From positions 7,861,230 through 7,925,229 of the forward strand of contig JAQFVV010006215.1 of assembly GCA_028023455.1 (NCBI GenBank): 64,000 bases of DNA, in the 5' to 3' direction. The notes beneath the pieces were generated by a model that did no database searches, was not told the DNA's origin, and worked only from the letters and a program-made list of their open reading frames with translations. Each line of letters opens with the position of its first letter. Within the stretch, counting starts at the first letter, position 1. Positions 1 through 14,025 of this stretch are shown piece after piece. The DNA comes from Epiperipatus broadwayi (taxonomy: Eukaryota; Onychophora; Udeonychophora; Euonychophora; Peripatidae). A program made the translations under genes and the position numbers.

Positions 1-1489
1 GATGTTTATTGGCTTAAAACTTTATCTTGTGTTTGGAAGTGAGAGTATTCATTTATAGTTAAAAATCCGCAGAACGCATGTGCATTAGCTTAATGACTAA
101 TGATAAATAAATTAAAATTTGAGTTTTATTTTTATTTGTATATATTCTTCTGTTAAAAATCACTATAGCAACAAACAAAATGCCCTCAGTATCTTAGATT
201 AAATGTGTACTCAGATAGCCCACACAATATACAAGACCATTTTAGATGCATATTTGAAAATGTCGGTGGGTTATACTGGGAGCTTTCAAGGATCCAATTT
301 GGTTATAGGACCCAAGGTTCCTCACTCCTGGTCTAGATCTTTGATTCTTATATTGCAAATGACTGAACTAACTGAGCTGAAATTATGATCACTATGATAA
401 TCAATATTTCCATGATAAGTTTAAGACTAAGAAATGCCATCATGGTTACAAGAAACTGAATTAAGTTCACTAATGGACTGACTACTTCTGAACCAGAAAA
501 ATTAAAATAATCCCTTGCACAAATGTATGGACAAACTTAATGGAAATTTCAGAATAAATATGAAGTTAATATAAATTACAATATTTGTATTCAATAAAGA
601 TTTGAAAGATGAGAACAATAATGACAAGATAATTACGGCAAACAAAAAACGGTATATCAGAAATTGAATATGATTTCTTCTGAGTTTGATACTGATTCTT
701 TCAAAATTTGAAGAAGATATCTATGGAACAGACAACTAAGAAACATATGTGATAATAGAGTCAACTGTGTGTAGTTAATATCTTATTATTATTGATAATT
801 AAATCATTTATAACTTAATCAGAGAAACAAAAATATTTGAGGCAAAATATTTAAAATTTCTTAACTTTATATAAGTAATATTTACTGAGTAAATATTACT
901 TACGTAATCAATGTGCGTTTAATAAATTTATAATTAACTTTATATAATTTTTTTCAGCCTATATACAAGTTTAATTTGAACTACAAGTAACAAATTAAAT
1001 GTATCTTGCTATAACCAGTTTTAAACAACCACGTGGAAAAATATCAATCAAATGACATTTCACTGTATTGTCTCACATTATCATGATAGTGATATACAAT
1101 AAATCATCAATGATTTTTAGCTCTTACCTATTAAAAATTAATATTCATCAAGTTCTTATGCTAAAATGAGTTCTTTTTATTATGGCTTTGAACTTTAATT
1201 ATTCTTTCTGTACTCTCGTCGGTTTTTCTAAGTATTTCATAATTCTCCTAATTTAATTTGATCGCTGTATTACCAGCAGTAATATTGCACTGTTGTACTC
1301 TAGAGCCATCTATGTAATTATGGGTAATTAATAGATACCAAATAGTAATCCAGTGTTCTTAATTTCTTTAGTAGAAAACTTTTCTGAAATACTTCAGCAC
1401 TATGTTTAATTTTAGGTCTCCAATGTAATAATATTCTCTGCTATATCTTCTGAATAGAAACAATTGATATTGTATGATTTTTAAATGAT
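1..1489. other. No gene recognised; AT-rich spacer
   Basis: This stretch is AT-rich with only short chance ORFs. The 61-codon ORF at 203-388 has no recognisable motif, and no splice-framed exon, repeat or RNA gene was recognised. Decayed 3' sequence of the neighbouring LINE may extend into the last few hundred bases, but I could not follow it. Confidence 0.5.
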
Positions 1490-1499
1490 TTTGAGATAA

Positions 1500-3400
1500 T
1501 CCATATAATATAGATGGGGTCTATGCTCAATTCACCATAAATAGGAAGTCTTTTGTTATTCATTTATTTTACATATCCCTTCCGATGTTGGTGTGATTTT
1601 GTAATATGGATTTTAATATCATAATCCGTAAGCTGAAGAACATATTGATTGACTTTATGCTCTTGCCATTATATTTTTAAAATTTTATGGAATATCTTTA
1701 AATGAAATATTTCTAATACCTTTCCCAGTTTCGTTTCTATAGCTCTATGAATAGTGAACTTCATTACAGTACTTATTTTCCTTTAATGAGATACTCTATG
1801 TTTAAACTTATTAAAAGTAGCATCAGCACCTTGAAGTCTATATTGTACATCAACATCTGAGTCCACTTTTCTCTTTATAAATATACCAAGGTATTTACAC
1901 TGCTTGCATTCTCAGGTTGACAGCAGATTCAAGTTTAAAAGATTGCTGAAGATTTTTTCTGTCATTAGTTGATAAAAAAACTTGAGATTTTTGAACATTA
2001 ATTAATAAACTAAAGTCTTTATATATTGCATTCAAAACATTCATAAAATGTCTTTTGAACTGGCAAAAATAGCATAATGTTTCGTATACTGTAAATCCAG
2101 AATCCAAGAAAGTGAAATTCTTGTTTTCATTTTTAATCAACTCTAAAAATTTCACCATCAAAACTATGTCATATCTTGATCCTTGTTGGATTAAGTTACA
2201 TATGAACAATTCAAAAGACCACTGTCATAAAAATTGAAAATACTGTTGAAAGAAGTACATAACCCTGTTTAATACCAGTTTTAATTCCAATTGCTTCAGA
2301 TTTTTCACCTACAATAACAACACTTCCTTTTATTCCATCATATAGAAGCTACATAATATGAATAAATTTTGATGGACAATCAATTAATTTCAACCAATGC
2401 CATAGACCTATCCTATTAACTGAATCAAATATCTTTTGCAAATCAATAAAAGCAATATATAAAACACTCCTTTGTTCCTATATCTTTCTTGCATTTATCA
2501 GGCAATAAAAACTATGCATACAGTGCTTTTTGATTCTCTAAAACCCATGCATGTCTGTAATCATTTATCTATAATTGGAAGCAATCTATTTCCAATAAAA
2601 TTCTTGAAAATACCATTACTCTAATAGGTAATAATGATACTCCAAAATAATTATTGCAATCTTGTCTATTCTCTTTGTTTTTAAAATTGAAATAATAAAA
2701 CATCATTAAGTTCGCATGACACAACTTCATGGGTCCACATATTTCTAAAAAATTCCAATATTTTTGAAGCTAACATATCACATATTTTAAAACTTTTTCA
2801 GATATTTCATGAGGACCTGCAGTTTTTCCATTTTAAGATTGCAAAGAGCTATTTTGACTTCACTAAACTGGATATCCTTGTTCAAATCTAAATGACTAAA
2901 TAAAATGGATATATCACTAAAAGTTGTGATGCCAATTATTGTATTATTATGTGAAAGATGATCCAAATATTCCTTCCACCTGTTCAAAGTATCATATCAT
3001 CATTTGAGAAAATGCCATTGCTAGATTTAATAGTATTGTGATATTATTTTTCAGGTCCCGTGTTGCTTTCATTGCCTCAGAAAAAGATCTAGAAAAACTA
3101 CAATCAGTACAGTTTTAATTCATCAATCGTTTTTTTAAGTTTTCTTGTTAGGTTGTTGCACTTTAGTCTTTGGATCCTTATTTTTTTATGAAGTTCCACA
3201 TTTAATCTATTATACTACCAAGCAGAAAATGCCATGTTTCCTTTTAGTGAAGTCACTAATAATAAAATCATTGTCAAAAAAAACAGTCCTGATCTTTTTA
3301 GTGAACCCAAGAATAACATTACTTGCATCCATATCACACTTCCTAAGACAATTTCATGCTTCAGTATTATAACAGTCTTGAAGATCCAAATTAGCAAATT
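1500..3400 (-). pseudogene. LINE A reverse transcriptase and C-terminal region (broken)
   Basis: Read on the minus strand, 2987-2787 gives RWKEYLDHLSHNN, an EVKIALCNLKMEK segment and, in another frame, AGPHEISEKVLKY: the 'RW.EYF..L / K..GK A.G.D.I..E' start of LINE RT domains. Near 2400-2220 are WHWLKL, PSKFIHIM, LLYDGIKGSV and GIKTGIKQGYVL (the GVKQGC motif). ORF 2209-1895 carries the palm/thumb end (LLINVQKSQV, ESAVNLRMQAV), continuing into FKYLGIFIKRKVDSD and DVQYRLQGADATFNK. Near 1650-1520 come LKIQWQEHKVNQYVL and NNKRLPIYGEL, the C-terminal region. The FADD catalytic box was not found intact. Multiple stops make this a relic. Confidence 0.85.
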
Positions 3401-3559
3401 TAGTGTTTAATAGGTGTTGAAATTTAGTATGTATATTAGATTTTTCTAAAGAATGAACATTGATTTTTTTATTAAAATTATTGAAATAATATCTATTTTT
3501 TAATGCAACTATTATTTTAATATTACAATATACTAAGCTATTATCTATCTAATAATCTG

Positions 3560-4215
3560 TGCTTGTGAACTCCTCTTGTAGTCTGACTCTTAATTATAAT
3601 GCAATTATTAAATGCTATTATTTAGAGTGATGCAACCATATGCCTTTATTGCAATTTTTCTACCTAAACAAAATTTCTGTGATGGTCAATTTATGCGTTA
3701 ATAACAAACTATTTGAAATTACAGATCCAATACTATTATATCCAATAACTTTTGATTAAAGTCTACTATTTGTACCAAAATATATGCATTAGTGTCTCCC
3801 AGAAGAAAAAAATGGATTTTTTAATAATATTACTGTAATAATGCTATCAGAATTTAAGGTTGGAGCACAGGTACTAATATCAGTACCATTGTGCAAAGTG
3901 AGTTTTAAAACTATTAGTTTTTCATTGATACACCAAGTAATTCCAGCCAATAGAAGGCTCTCCAACAAATCCAACACCATGCATTCTCTTTTGACTGACT
4001 GGCCTGTCTTTCCAGAAAAACTTGTATCATCCATATGTTCTATAAAACTTCCTTCCTCTGGGAGATACATTTCATTAAGAGCAGCTATATTGATCTTAAA
4101 TCTTGATAGCTTCTTAGCCACCAGTTCAGTCCTCCAATCTTGTCTTGTTGAACAGTTTGTATCAAGTAAAATGCACATACTCCATATGCCTATATTTAAA
4201 AAAAAAGTTAGATTT
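3560..4215 (-). pseudogene. LINE A endonuclease domain (broken)
   Basis: The clearest open stretch (4178-3789) reads like the N-terminal half of an APE-type endonuclease, with segments such as RTELVAKKLSRFKINIAALN and LPEEGSF that match the family's 'LSRFKIDIAALSETRLPEEG' pattern, followed by GITWCINEKL and CAPTLNSD. Frame changes then lead to FLLGDTNA near 3800, the decayed form of the conserved GDFNA motif, and to WLHHSK and WHLINCIII near 3600, the C-terminal part. The protein would nick target DNA to prime reverse transcription. It can no longer be active. The plus-strand ORF at 3841-4227 is only its antisense shadow. Confidence 0.85.
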
Positions 4216-4230
4216 ATAATATTTTAGCAT

Positions 4231-6394
4231 TACCACTGCCTTTTCCTTTATCATTACTACTACAATTATTATTACTATTGTTATTATTTGTATTGCTGAA
4301 ATGAATAATCTGCTAGGTGTCATAACATAGTCAGACTGTATAAGACAGACCACTTTTAGATCACATTTTGTAGGTCCTTCTACTTAGTAAAGGGGATCTC
4401 TAAACAGACCTGTTAAACATACAGTCTTGATGTATTATCAATTGTACTTCTTCAAATAAAGGTCACAACAGAAGACTGCTAGCCTATTAAGTCTGTCCCA
4501 ATCATTGTTATTTTAATTCTCGAGAGCTTATGCTAAAAAAAAAAAGGGGGGAATTTGAGTCAGAAATACTGTGCATAAAGTTAAAGAATGAAAATATTGT
4601 TGTTTAACAAACAATCCCATTTTCGTAGTTATTATGGGAAAATATCCAATGGCATGAAAAGCTTGTGATGACCAGATCTAACTTAAGTGACTGAAGAAGG
4701 AAAAGTTAGGCAGAAAAGAGTGCTTTTATCTGAAACAGTACCTAGGCTTTAATGAATAAACATCCTATTCTACAAGGCAGCAGTAGCTCTTAGTCATGAA
4801 CTGTGTTTGTTATTCACAAGTGGCTTTCAGGTCTAAAGCCTTTCTCCTATTTGCCACCTATGGAATCTATCGGTAATTATAAGCCTTATTAAATGATTAT
4901 TTGACAAATATATTCTCTAGTGTCAAATTTTTGAAAAGAAAATGAATAATTATTTTTATTTTTTGTCTTTATTTATATAAGTAAACTAAGAGCATATTCT
5001 GGAATTTGTATAAAGCCTTCTTTGTTATAACCTATTGGATACATATGGAAGTAGGTTCTTTTAAATAGAGCTGTTATCATAACATGTAATATAAAAACCT
5101 TAAACTTTCTGATAGACAGAAAGTACTGGTTTTGGAATAAATGTCAGTGTTTTTGGTTTAAGTTTTAAATTTTTCATCATATATGTAATATTATGTATAA
5201 CTAGCAATCTATGACAAATCTTAATCTTTTAGTCTAAGTGTTGAAGAAAAAATTTCCCCCAAAATAATCAAATCACAGAATTATTGAGAATCAACATTTT
5301 TAAAGTTGGCTAGATAGATTAAAATTATTCAATGGTTACATACATTATAAACTATTCTGGTCTCTGTTTGGGATTTAAAATTTAACTGTGTTATTAAACC
5401 AGTAATATGTAATTTATCAGTTTTATCCTGCAAAATAATATTAGATTCAATACTCTGTTTTCAGTCTGTGATGTTTTAAGTTTTATGTACAACAGTAAAC
5501 ATGTTCAGAATAGTTCTCAAAATGTATTTAATGAAAATAAAAAACAAAAATATATTTCATATTATAAAGAACTCTAGAGCTGTAAATTATATCTCACTTC
5601 ATTCACTGGAAATAGTTTTATATTCATGATAATTAGACAGCAGAAATTTGAGTTGCATGTCAATCTATGTTGCTAGATTGCTGTAAATTTTTTAATAAGC
5701 TGTGGACTGAAAATACTGACAGCTTTTAATGCTTGGTATGACCAACTTTATTGAAGAAAGCTTCCAATTAGTTTCAAACTATGTAGAGCACTTGAGAAGA
5801 TTGACTGATAATCACTTTATTTTTAACTTCTCACAAGTTTATTAGAATTTGATATGTTGCAATATGATTCAAACTTAAGATGTGTTTTCTTTTGGTCTTA
5901 GTTGGCATAATTTTATGGATTTTACCATTCAATATTTATTTAATAATAACTCCATTTTTTATATAATTAGGACTATGGTACAGCTTTCCAAAATCAGAAG
6001 AGAAGAGAGGGAAAAAACTATCAGTCAGTTGCAATATTCAATCAGTTTTTTTTTTTTTTAACTAGATTTTTCTTACATTTCATCTGTCTAGCAATTTGTC
6101 TGCTTGTCAGTTGAAATGTAGAAATAAGTTAAATAAAAATAATAAAATAAAAAAATAATAAATGAAATCAAATTAATTTCCTAATCTTATATATTGTAAT
6201 AAAATTAACTTCAAAACTGGCTCACTTCTTTGGCTTCTAAATGGCATGATTTCTATTAATTACTCTACAATTGTCTCATCATATTCACAGACTTTTCATT
6301 GTGTGACAAATCGTGAATCATTTCATCAGCCATTTCCTAACTCCTAGATTGTGAAATTAGTGTGCATTCAAATACAATATATTGTAACAGTAAG
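4231..6394. other. No gene recognised; AT-rich spacer
   Basis: No exon, transposon domain or RNA gene was recognised on either strand. There is a short A-then-G homopolymer run near 4535-4551 and T runs near 6045. The sequence is plain AT-rich non-coding DNA. Confidence 0.5.
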
Positions 6395-6404
6395 AAAAGT
6401 AGAA

Positions 6405-6500
6405 CTGCTTTAACCTAACCTAGAGATGCAGATAGAGGGGGTTCAAACCTCACCTACTCCTAGATTGCTACTAAGCGACTTACTCCCCAAACCTCACTAG
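6405..6500 (+). repeat. Possible tRNA-derived SINE fragment
   Basis: A short stretch richer in G and C than its surroundings contains GGGGTTCAAACCTC, close to the RNA polymerase III B-box consensus (GGTTCRANYCC). No convincing A box or full cloverleaf is seen, and it lacks the (AT)n tail found at similar pieces in this window. It could equally be unrelated sequence that resembles a B box by chance. Confidence 0.3.
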
Positions 6501-8885
6501 AATTTAGTCTTAATGTATGCCTGGTGGTCAGGGAGAGAAGAGACCACGCAAAGGGATTTTTACATATATAATGATCAGATGTACATACGCATGTCACAAA
6601 AGAAAACAATACTAAGTGGTTTTATTTATAGTGAATGAAAGATAACAGAAACGTTTATTATTCACATTAAAATAATTCATACAATGCTTTATTAATAGGG
6701 TCGCAGGCTATTTTCACTGCAACCGGATAGACATATATGAAAGATCCATTGATCGTAATGATAAGAACAGACAAAATTTTATATTATAATTTCATCTTTA
6801 AAATATTACAGCCAATGGAAGTGTTACGTAAAAGAAATCAAGAGAGAGAGACATGATTCATTAACTCTGTGGTTGGAGAACATAGAAATAAATAGGTGGT
6901 CAAACTCAACTAAACACTTTGGACAGGTTTAAATCACAGCCCTACTTCTGATTTAAAAAGAATGATAAAGTGACCCAGCAGGAATTTCCAGCTATAATTG
7001 AAACATTTCTATGAGATTTTGAGAAAGATTTCCCAATAAATATAAATATACAAGACCATGCACAAAGGCGAGAGCATATAGTGGGCTGTGAGGCTCGAGA
7101 CATAACAGTTACCAAGAGGTTAACACAAGACCGGATAGCTCTCCGTCTCTAAACTAGGTTAGAGAGAAAAATGGAAACCCTTTGCTAAACACGTGACCTG
7201 GATTCAGGATCGGAGTTTTTGTTGCTTATGTCCAGTTACGTACATTGAAAGAACTGAGATCGACATAAGATCCAGAACAATTTATTTGTTTTTCAGAAGG
7301 TCCGAATGTAGGTATGTTAACCTAAGCAAACTTGGCAAAAGAAGCACTGTAATTTATGCTGAGCGGCCCAGTAGATCGCCCGAGGCACGATGCCATATAA
7401 ATACGGTCAACGACCTTTAAATTTAAAAAAGAAACCCTCTGCAAAATATACATATTAAGAAAGCTCAACTATCACTGAAAATCCACAGAAAAATAGTAAC
7501 TTCCCTTTTATAAAATTCAGATCACTAAAACAAGAGGGCGGATATTTTATTGATTTAGTTGAAGTTTAACCAACACACCCCAGAGTCAATGCTATTTAAT
7601 AATTTTTAATACATATTGTCAAAATGTACTCTCTCTTAGTACTAAAATATAAATGCGAACGTTTTATTTCACGCTCTTTAAAGTATAATTTTAAATTTGT
7701 AACCCTTCATTGGCTAAAATATACAAGCATTTGATAAGGATCTTTCTTTTATATATATATAAAACTAAGTTAAAGTTTGGAAAGTTTTATAATAGAATAT
7801 CTAGCAATTTAAATCTTGATTTTAAAATAGAGTTTTGCACTTTCTATGATTTTCTTCCTTTTCTTTCCAAAACATCTATATAAAATAAATAACTTAATTA
7901 CTGGAGTATAATGGCGGAAAGTTAAACGAAGTAATTTTCAATTAAATTTATAAAAGCTATCGCTGCCATTATATATATAATAAACCCCACCCATTACGAT
8001 ATATATAAAAAAAAGAAAGCAATTAATGAAATACCATTTTACAAGATATGAATACGTAGATTAAAAAAAAACATATATATAAAAAAAAAACATAAATATA
8101 GATTGAATTCGCAAATTACAAAGATATTTTAATAATTTATGGGAACGTTACCGGTAATTAGATGGGTGGGTCAAAAAAGTTCATTAGATGTTTCCCGCAG
8201 GTCTTCCCAGTTCTTCAAATTTGTTTTTCCATGTTTTTGAGGGCAGATTTTTACGGATACAGGGCAGACACTTTAGTTCTCTAGCTGGCTTTCATGATTA
8301 GAACTCCAGCCTCAGGAATGGCTCAGGAGAGCGAAGGCAAAAGAGGTTACCCCCGCATTTTTGCAGAGCAACACATTTCTGGATTTTTATTTATATGCCG
8401 AAAAATAGAGTGCAGCTTGAAGTAAGTACAGCAAGCAAGAGTTCGCTATATTGTCTAATTTTTCAGCAAAATTTTTTCCAACAAAATTCTTAAGATTTTC
8501 TCTCTGACCTTCAGCACTGGTTATCCGCAAGCATAAGACCCAGAACAAAAGAAAAGTTCTTTATTTATACCCTTTTTTCCATTATGTTTTTAATCTGCTA
8601 ATTAGTAGCGAATCATGCCGTTGTTTCAAATTTTTCCTGTTATCTATTATTTTATCTAACTCAGAAAAATGTTTTATTAATTAAATTCCTTTTTCTAATG
8701 GATTCTATTTAATTAAGAAAATTTATTTTATCGAATTCTTCCAACATATATTTTAAAAATAGTTGCAAATATAATTTTAACTTTCTATATTTTATTTTAT
8801 TAAATCTTTTCTCTTTAACACAATTCCTTCTTTAATTTAGGCAACTATTTGAGAAAACGATAAATTTAGTTTGAAAAAGAAACAT
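6501..8885. other. No gene recognised; two moderately GC-richer islands
   Basis: Two stretches, about 7030-7425 and 8150-8560, are visibly less AT-rich than the flanks. The first holds a 75-codon plus-strand ORF (7193-7420) with no family resemblance and no splice-site support. I could not assign either island to a gene or a known repeat. They may be old transposon fragments, or conserved non-coding sequence. The remainder is AT-rich with poly(A) and (AT)n runs. Confidence 0.4.
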
Positions 8886-8886
8886 A

Positions 8887-8964
8887 CATTCACTGTGGTT
8901 GGACTTAGGGTCTTAGTTAGTCCACAGTGAATGGTGAAGCCAGCATATTTATATATATATATAT
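8887..8964. repeat. Imperfect hairpin followed by (AT)n run
   Basis: CATTCACTGTGG at 8887-8898 is mirrored by CCACAGTGAATG about 25 bases later, giving an imperfect inverted repeat, and an (AT)n run follows at about 8949-8964. A palindromic GC-richer piece beside an AT microsatellite recurs in the window and suggests a short non-autonomous element. No target duplication was found. Confidence 0.4.
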
Positions 8965-8969
8965 GCACA

Positions 8970-11900
8970 GCTTCAATATATTTCTTTCTATTACTGTTAG
9001 AGTATTTTATTGATTTAAAAAAAAGAGAGATGGATTTCCAAGGTGCATAAACCATGCTCAAATTGGAAGCCTTCAATTACTTACATGAATCGTATTAATT
9101 TATTGATGCAGTATGCACACAATATGATAGCAGTGAATTTGGAATATTTTAGGCTTTGATGGATTACATTTTGAATTGAAACTTTAAGTTGCATCTTACA
9201 AATGTCAATCAATGATTTTTTTCAGCAACGGTTATTTAAAAATTTTCTTTAAATATATGAAATCTTGAAGCATGATTTTAAAGATCTTTTATATATTTTG
9301 CTTATTTGTAAAATTAAAATCAAGATTGTTAAGAATGTAAATTTTAAAAATTTGCAATTTTCAAATATCTAATCACAATATTTAGTATTAATCCTGATTT
9401 TCTAAAACATTTTATGTAATTACTTTATATATAGACATTCACATTTTGTGGATAAGTATGGAATTTTTTTGAATGTTTAAATCTGAGTTGTGCTTAAAAT
9501 TAATAGTTAAATGGTATTTTACTTAATATTTCAGAGAATAATAATCATTAAATTATTTCTGTGTATAATTTTTAATAATTTCCTGGTACTATTTATATTG
9601 AATTTGTTTTAAATCCCTGAAAAACAATAGTTTGAAATTTGACTATAATTAAATTCAAATATTTTTTACTTGCAACTTTTAGGCCTTAAACAAACCCTTT
9701 TTTTTTATTGATAAATAACTGATAATTATTTTCAATTTTTATTAGGTGTTCTTTTTATAATAAATTTTATTAGAAATGGTTGTATACTATCATAATAGCA
9801 TAAATGATACTTGTCCAAAACTAGAGCAAACAATGTCTAGCATATATGGATATTATTTTCCTACCCTCTTGTTCATATCTTTTAACTCTAAAAGATATTC
9901 TTGATCAGTTACTAGGAATTTTTATTAAAATTTAGTCCAACAAATTCAGTTGTAATGACTATTTGCGCTAGCAGAATGGTTATCTTTAAGTGTTGGTATT
10001 TCTCTTTTTTTTTTAGAGTTTTCATTTTATTTTTCTCCCAGAGGTATATCACTAGCATTTCAACAGTCCTTAAAACACTAAACGTTAATCCCTCTTCTAT
10101 GTTATGCATATCTTTTCCTCTGCTGTTGAGGTCTCAAATATTCACACAGACACTGAGAATGTAGTTATAAGTGCTTTTAATCTCATAGTAGATGATTCAG
10201 TTGAGAAACTATAAAATTTGCTCATTTTACAGTGACAGGATGTTCCATTAGGCAAAATTATCACTGTTAACTAATCAGTCTGATTCTGCTGATGATAACC
10301 TATCATTGAGTAAAATTAGGTAAAGATAGATCATAGAGAGTTATTATTCCCATTTGTATTAGAAATAATTTAATATATTATGGACACTGGTCCGAAGAAG
10401 ATTGAATATATATTGAGGAGATGCTTTTATTGACCCAGCATGTGCTCATCTGTGATTAGTAGACTCAAATACTATGAAACCTGCTTAAACTCTAAATACT
10501 CAAATAAGTTATATGCAGGAACACCTCAGCCTATATTACCAAGCAGGCCCATTGAACTATTGTCCATAGATTTTTAGGGGCCTCTTCCACCCTTCAATCA
10601 ATGCAAATTTTTATTAGTTGCATATGACATTTTTTCAAAATATGTAACCGCATATCCTGTAACAAAGGCAGATGCTAAAAATGTTATTAACTTTGCATAA
10701 TTCCCACTAGTAGGAAAGATCCAGTCCATATTAACAGATGCTGCCACAACATTCATCTCAAATACCTGGAAAAAATGGCTTGTAAAGCGAAATATAGACA
10801 ACATAATGAGTTACAGCAGAAACCCTCAGTTCAACCTATGTGGGAGGGTCATGTTAGAACTGGGAAGCTTTTTTAGGTCTATTTAGAAGGAAAACAGAAA
10901 CAATGATTTAAGAAACTAAAAGAAGTTTTGGGTTTTAACAATACCATAAATGAGTACTAAGTTTTTACCTATAAGATTACATTTTGGACAACATAATCCT
11001 TTATTCTTAAAGGCTACCTTATCCATTATTAATAAAGAGATCGATCATGAGGATGATCTAGACAAAACTAGTATTAATATAAAAAAGATGAGAAATAAAT
11101 GTGTTCTTCAAGCCAAGCATCAGCCAAATTTTTACTTACTTCCCAGGTTTGCAACTAGCAAAAGAACAGGTTTAAAAAGCATTTAAACATATGCAAGCGA
11201 TCTTTAAATTGAAAATTAGATTGGAGAGAATGCCTTTCTGCTAACAACCCCAGAGGGAACACAAGGGACATAATGCGTGAAGTTTGTGGTCCATACCACA
11301 ATTATAAAAATAAAAAAAAATTATCACTAGCATAAGAATTCATAAATTACATATCATTTTTGGATGAGAATTACTAGTGATTGTAGAGAAATTCTCATAA
11401 TAAGTAGCTAATTAGTTGAGCTATTTTTAATAAAATACAATAGCAATACTGTAAGAAAATATGAAGGTAATATACGCAAATAAGATTTTTTTTAAAAAAA
11501 AAATTGTAACTGATGAATTTTAAAAAAAAATGTGATTATTAATTTTAAAAGAATAAAGATTATTTTCTTAATCTTTAAAAAGCTCTTATGTATTTCAATA
11601 CCAACATCCAATTTGATAAATATGTTGTAATAATTATTATAACTAAGTACTAATAATCTAGTCATTTCATGGTTCATAAATTCCAAGCCAAGAAAAATTT
11701 TTTCCTAGAGAGAAACTAATTTTGACACTAGTGTTAAACTGCAAATTGGCTATTTTGAATTTTGGGATTATAAAAATTTTATTGGCTTTAATTAGATAGA
11801 TTAATTTGGTTTTTATAGTTAAGCAAATGTATTTATTAGTTTCATTTGGTTAAATAGAATAAAATATAATCATTATTATATTTCCATTGTCTTTCATATT

Positions 11901-13939
11901 AGTATTTATAAGGCCTAAGCTGATTTTTATAATAAACTTTAGAAGAAAATATGTATATGCTTTCGTTGATGTTTATTTTTATTAAAAAAATTAAATTGTC
12001 AGTTATATAAAGCACAAGAAATGCTACACACACACAAATAATAATTCAGCAATAAAAATAGAGAAAAGATTATAAAGTACAACCTTACATTTTAATTATA
12101 TGTGAAATAAAGTTATTATCTTTTATATGTTGTGTGTGTGTATATATGCTTGCATATTTAAGTGTAATAAAAATTTATCAATTTAGATCTTGTTTAACAA
12201 AGATTAATTTTGGTTTATTAAAAATTTATTTAAGTGATAAATTATTTATTAAGAGATCAATTTTAAATGCAAGAATAAAATATCTGAGAGATTTTATGAG
12301 TTTTATTTTTTTTATAAAAATGTTGAAAATTGTTTTGTCTTTAAATCCAGAAATGAAGGTTTTTGCCAATTTTTTTTTATAATCTTAACTTTAATATTTT
12401 AAGCAGCAGAATCTATAGAAACCTTCTTGGAAAGAACCCAGATACCCACTGCATGATGGAGAATATTACATAACTAGACATTATATGATCATCAGTATAA
12501 AAGAGTAGTAGTAGGAAAATCAGACAGTCTGGAAAATTTTTCATTACTAGTTGGGCTTCAAACAATCCTAAGTTTTAAATAGCCATTTTGTTCTTCAACT
12601 ATCTAATGGCAGACTGAGGGAATAATCTGGGTAGATGCCTTTTGTTTGGCATCTGACTTTTTCGTCATTCCAGAGGAGAGAGAAACCAAAACAGTCTAAC
12701 CATAAATCACCATTGATACAATTTATAAAATAATTCTTTCAAGAAATCTCATTTGTTTAAGTCAAATGCTAAAATATGATAAAACAAATTGACTGATCGA
12801 ATTGCTTTCTCATTTATGAATAAATTGTTGGGTTTCTTTCAATGGAATATTAATTATTAATATTTGACAAATTTTGGAAGAATTGTATTTCTAAATTTTA
12901 AACAACTTTGCTGGACGTATTTTTTCTTATATTATAAAAATGTTTAATCTTTTCACTTCATGAAAGGATAATGTTTAAGTCTCAAGAAAAATGAATTTGA
13001 TCTCATCTTTAGTTATAAAATGAAACTTAATTTTAAATAATATTTTTTGAAATCAAATATGCTTCATATAAACTTATTAATGAAATGGATTTTCATCCAA
13101 AAAAAATTATCTTGCTTGGATAACTTTATCAGTGATATGATCATCTTTATTAACTTAAAGGATTAAAGATCAAAGATGAATGGATTAATTTTATACTTGG
13201 AATTAAAAGTGCTGAACATCAAAATTTTTAGATACAAATAAAATCTGTTTAAGGAATTAAACCACTACTTATGATAAACTACTAATGTGTTTTTCAATAT
13301 TTGAAATACTTGCATAAAGGATTATCCATGCATAATACGAAAATAATACTTTTAAGAAATATTTAAATGCTACTTATAAATTATGGATCCTCCCAAATAA
13401 ATAAAAGATAAAATGGATTACTAATTTATCAGTGATTTTAAAATAAATTTATCTTGGATTAATTATCACATCAACGAAATTTAATATTTAATGCTATTTT
13501 AAAATACATAATATAAAATTTTAAATGAACTCTCCCATAAATTACATGGATTATTTGATCTATTTTATTAGTTTAGTCACGTTATAGTGTTTTGCAAAAT
13601 ATAAATAAAATTTGTCTTAGGTATTTTAGTGTACAGATAAAAGGTAAAATTTTTTATAATACTATAATTAGTTTTAAGACGGAATGTGCTTGAATATAAT
13701 TTATGTAGGGATTTGGGTTATATAGATGTAGTAGTTATTAAATTTGTATTAAATAGTTCTTGATAATATTTGGATTATTATGAGTTCTTAATTTTTCAAC
13801 CTCAAATTAAATAGTGTTATCCTTATGTAGTAAATCATCATTATCACATTGGTTAGTATTATATAGTTGAATTGAATCAATTTATTCAGATTTTATTAAC
13901 TATTCAACTTTCATCATATTTAATATTTATTTGAATCAA
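8970..13939. other. No gene recognised; long AT-rich spacer
   Basis: Nearly 5 kb of AT-rich sequence holds short chance ORFs only. The two that look least random (minus 10804-10598, plus 10950-11186) match no family I recognise and lack exon boundaries. There are CA/TG microsatellite traces near 12028 and 12131. A less AT-rich patch at about 12410-12700 may be an old retroelement fragment but could not be identified. Confidence 0.45.
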
Positions 13940-13961
13940 AATTTATAGTACATATTGAATA

Positions 13962-14025
13962 TATATATATGTATAGCTTTGATTGCATGTGGTTCAAACC
14001 CATCTTCCGTGTACTGGTGTAAATT
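13962..14025 (-). repeat. Possible tRNA-derived SINE fragment with (AT)n tail
   Basis: On the minus strand a B-box-like GATGGGTTTGAACCACATG is followed by an (AT)n run (plus-strand 13962-13972). A pol III B box near an AT-dinucleotide tail fits a tRNA-derived SINE. The A box and 5' head are not clear, so this is tentative. Confidence 0.35.

Larger units (their letters stand above)
1490..4230 (-). mobile_element. LINE A: decayed APE-type non-LTR retrotransposon
   Basis: On the minus strand, pieces of one LINE polyprotein appear in the expected order: an apurinic endonuclease-like domain (about 4215-3560), a linker, reverse transcriptase (about 3000-1900) and the post-RT region ending near 1500. 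All are broken by stops and frameshifts. The family resembles the LINE whose endonuclease is often annotated as craniofacial development protein 2-like. The order and near-complete span suggest a long insertion that decayed in place rather than a short 5'-truncated copy. Exact ends are not visible and no target-site duplication was found. The clade (RTE-like or another APE clade) is not resolved. Confidence 0.85.

Noticed and set aside
3841-4227. 128-codon plus-strand ORF, the longest on that strand
   Set aside because: It is the exact antisense of the LINE A endonuclease remnant, which has recognisable family motifs; the plus-strand translation has none.
10598-11186. Two ORFs considered as retroelement or host exons
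   Set aside because: Neither shows a family motif or proper splice boundaries, and comparison with integrase-like patterns was not convincing.
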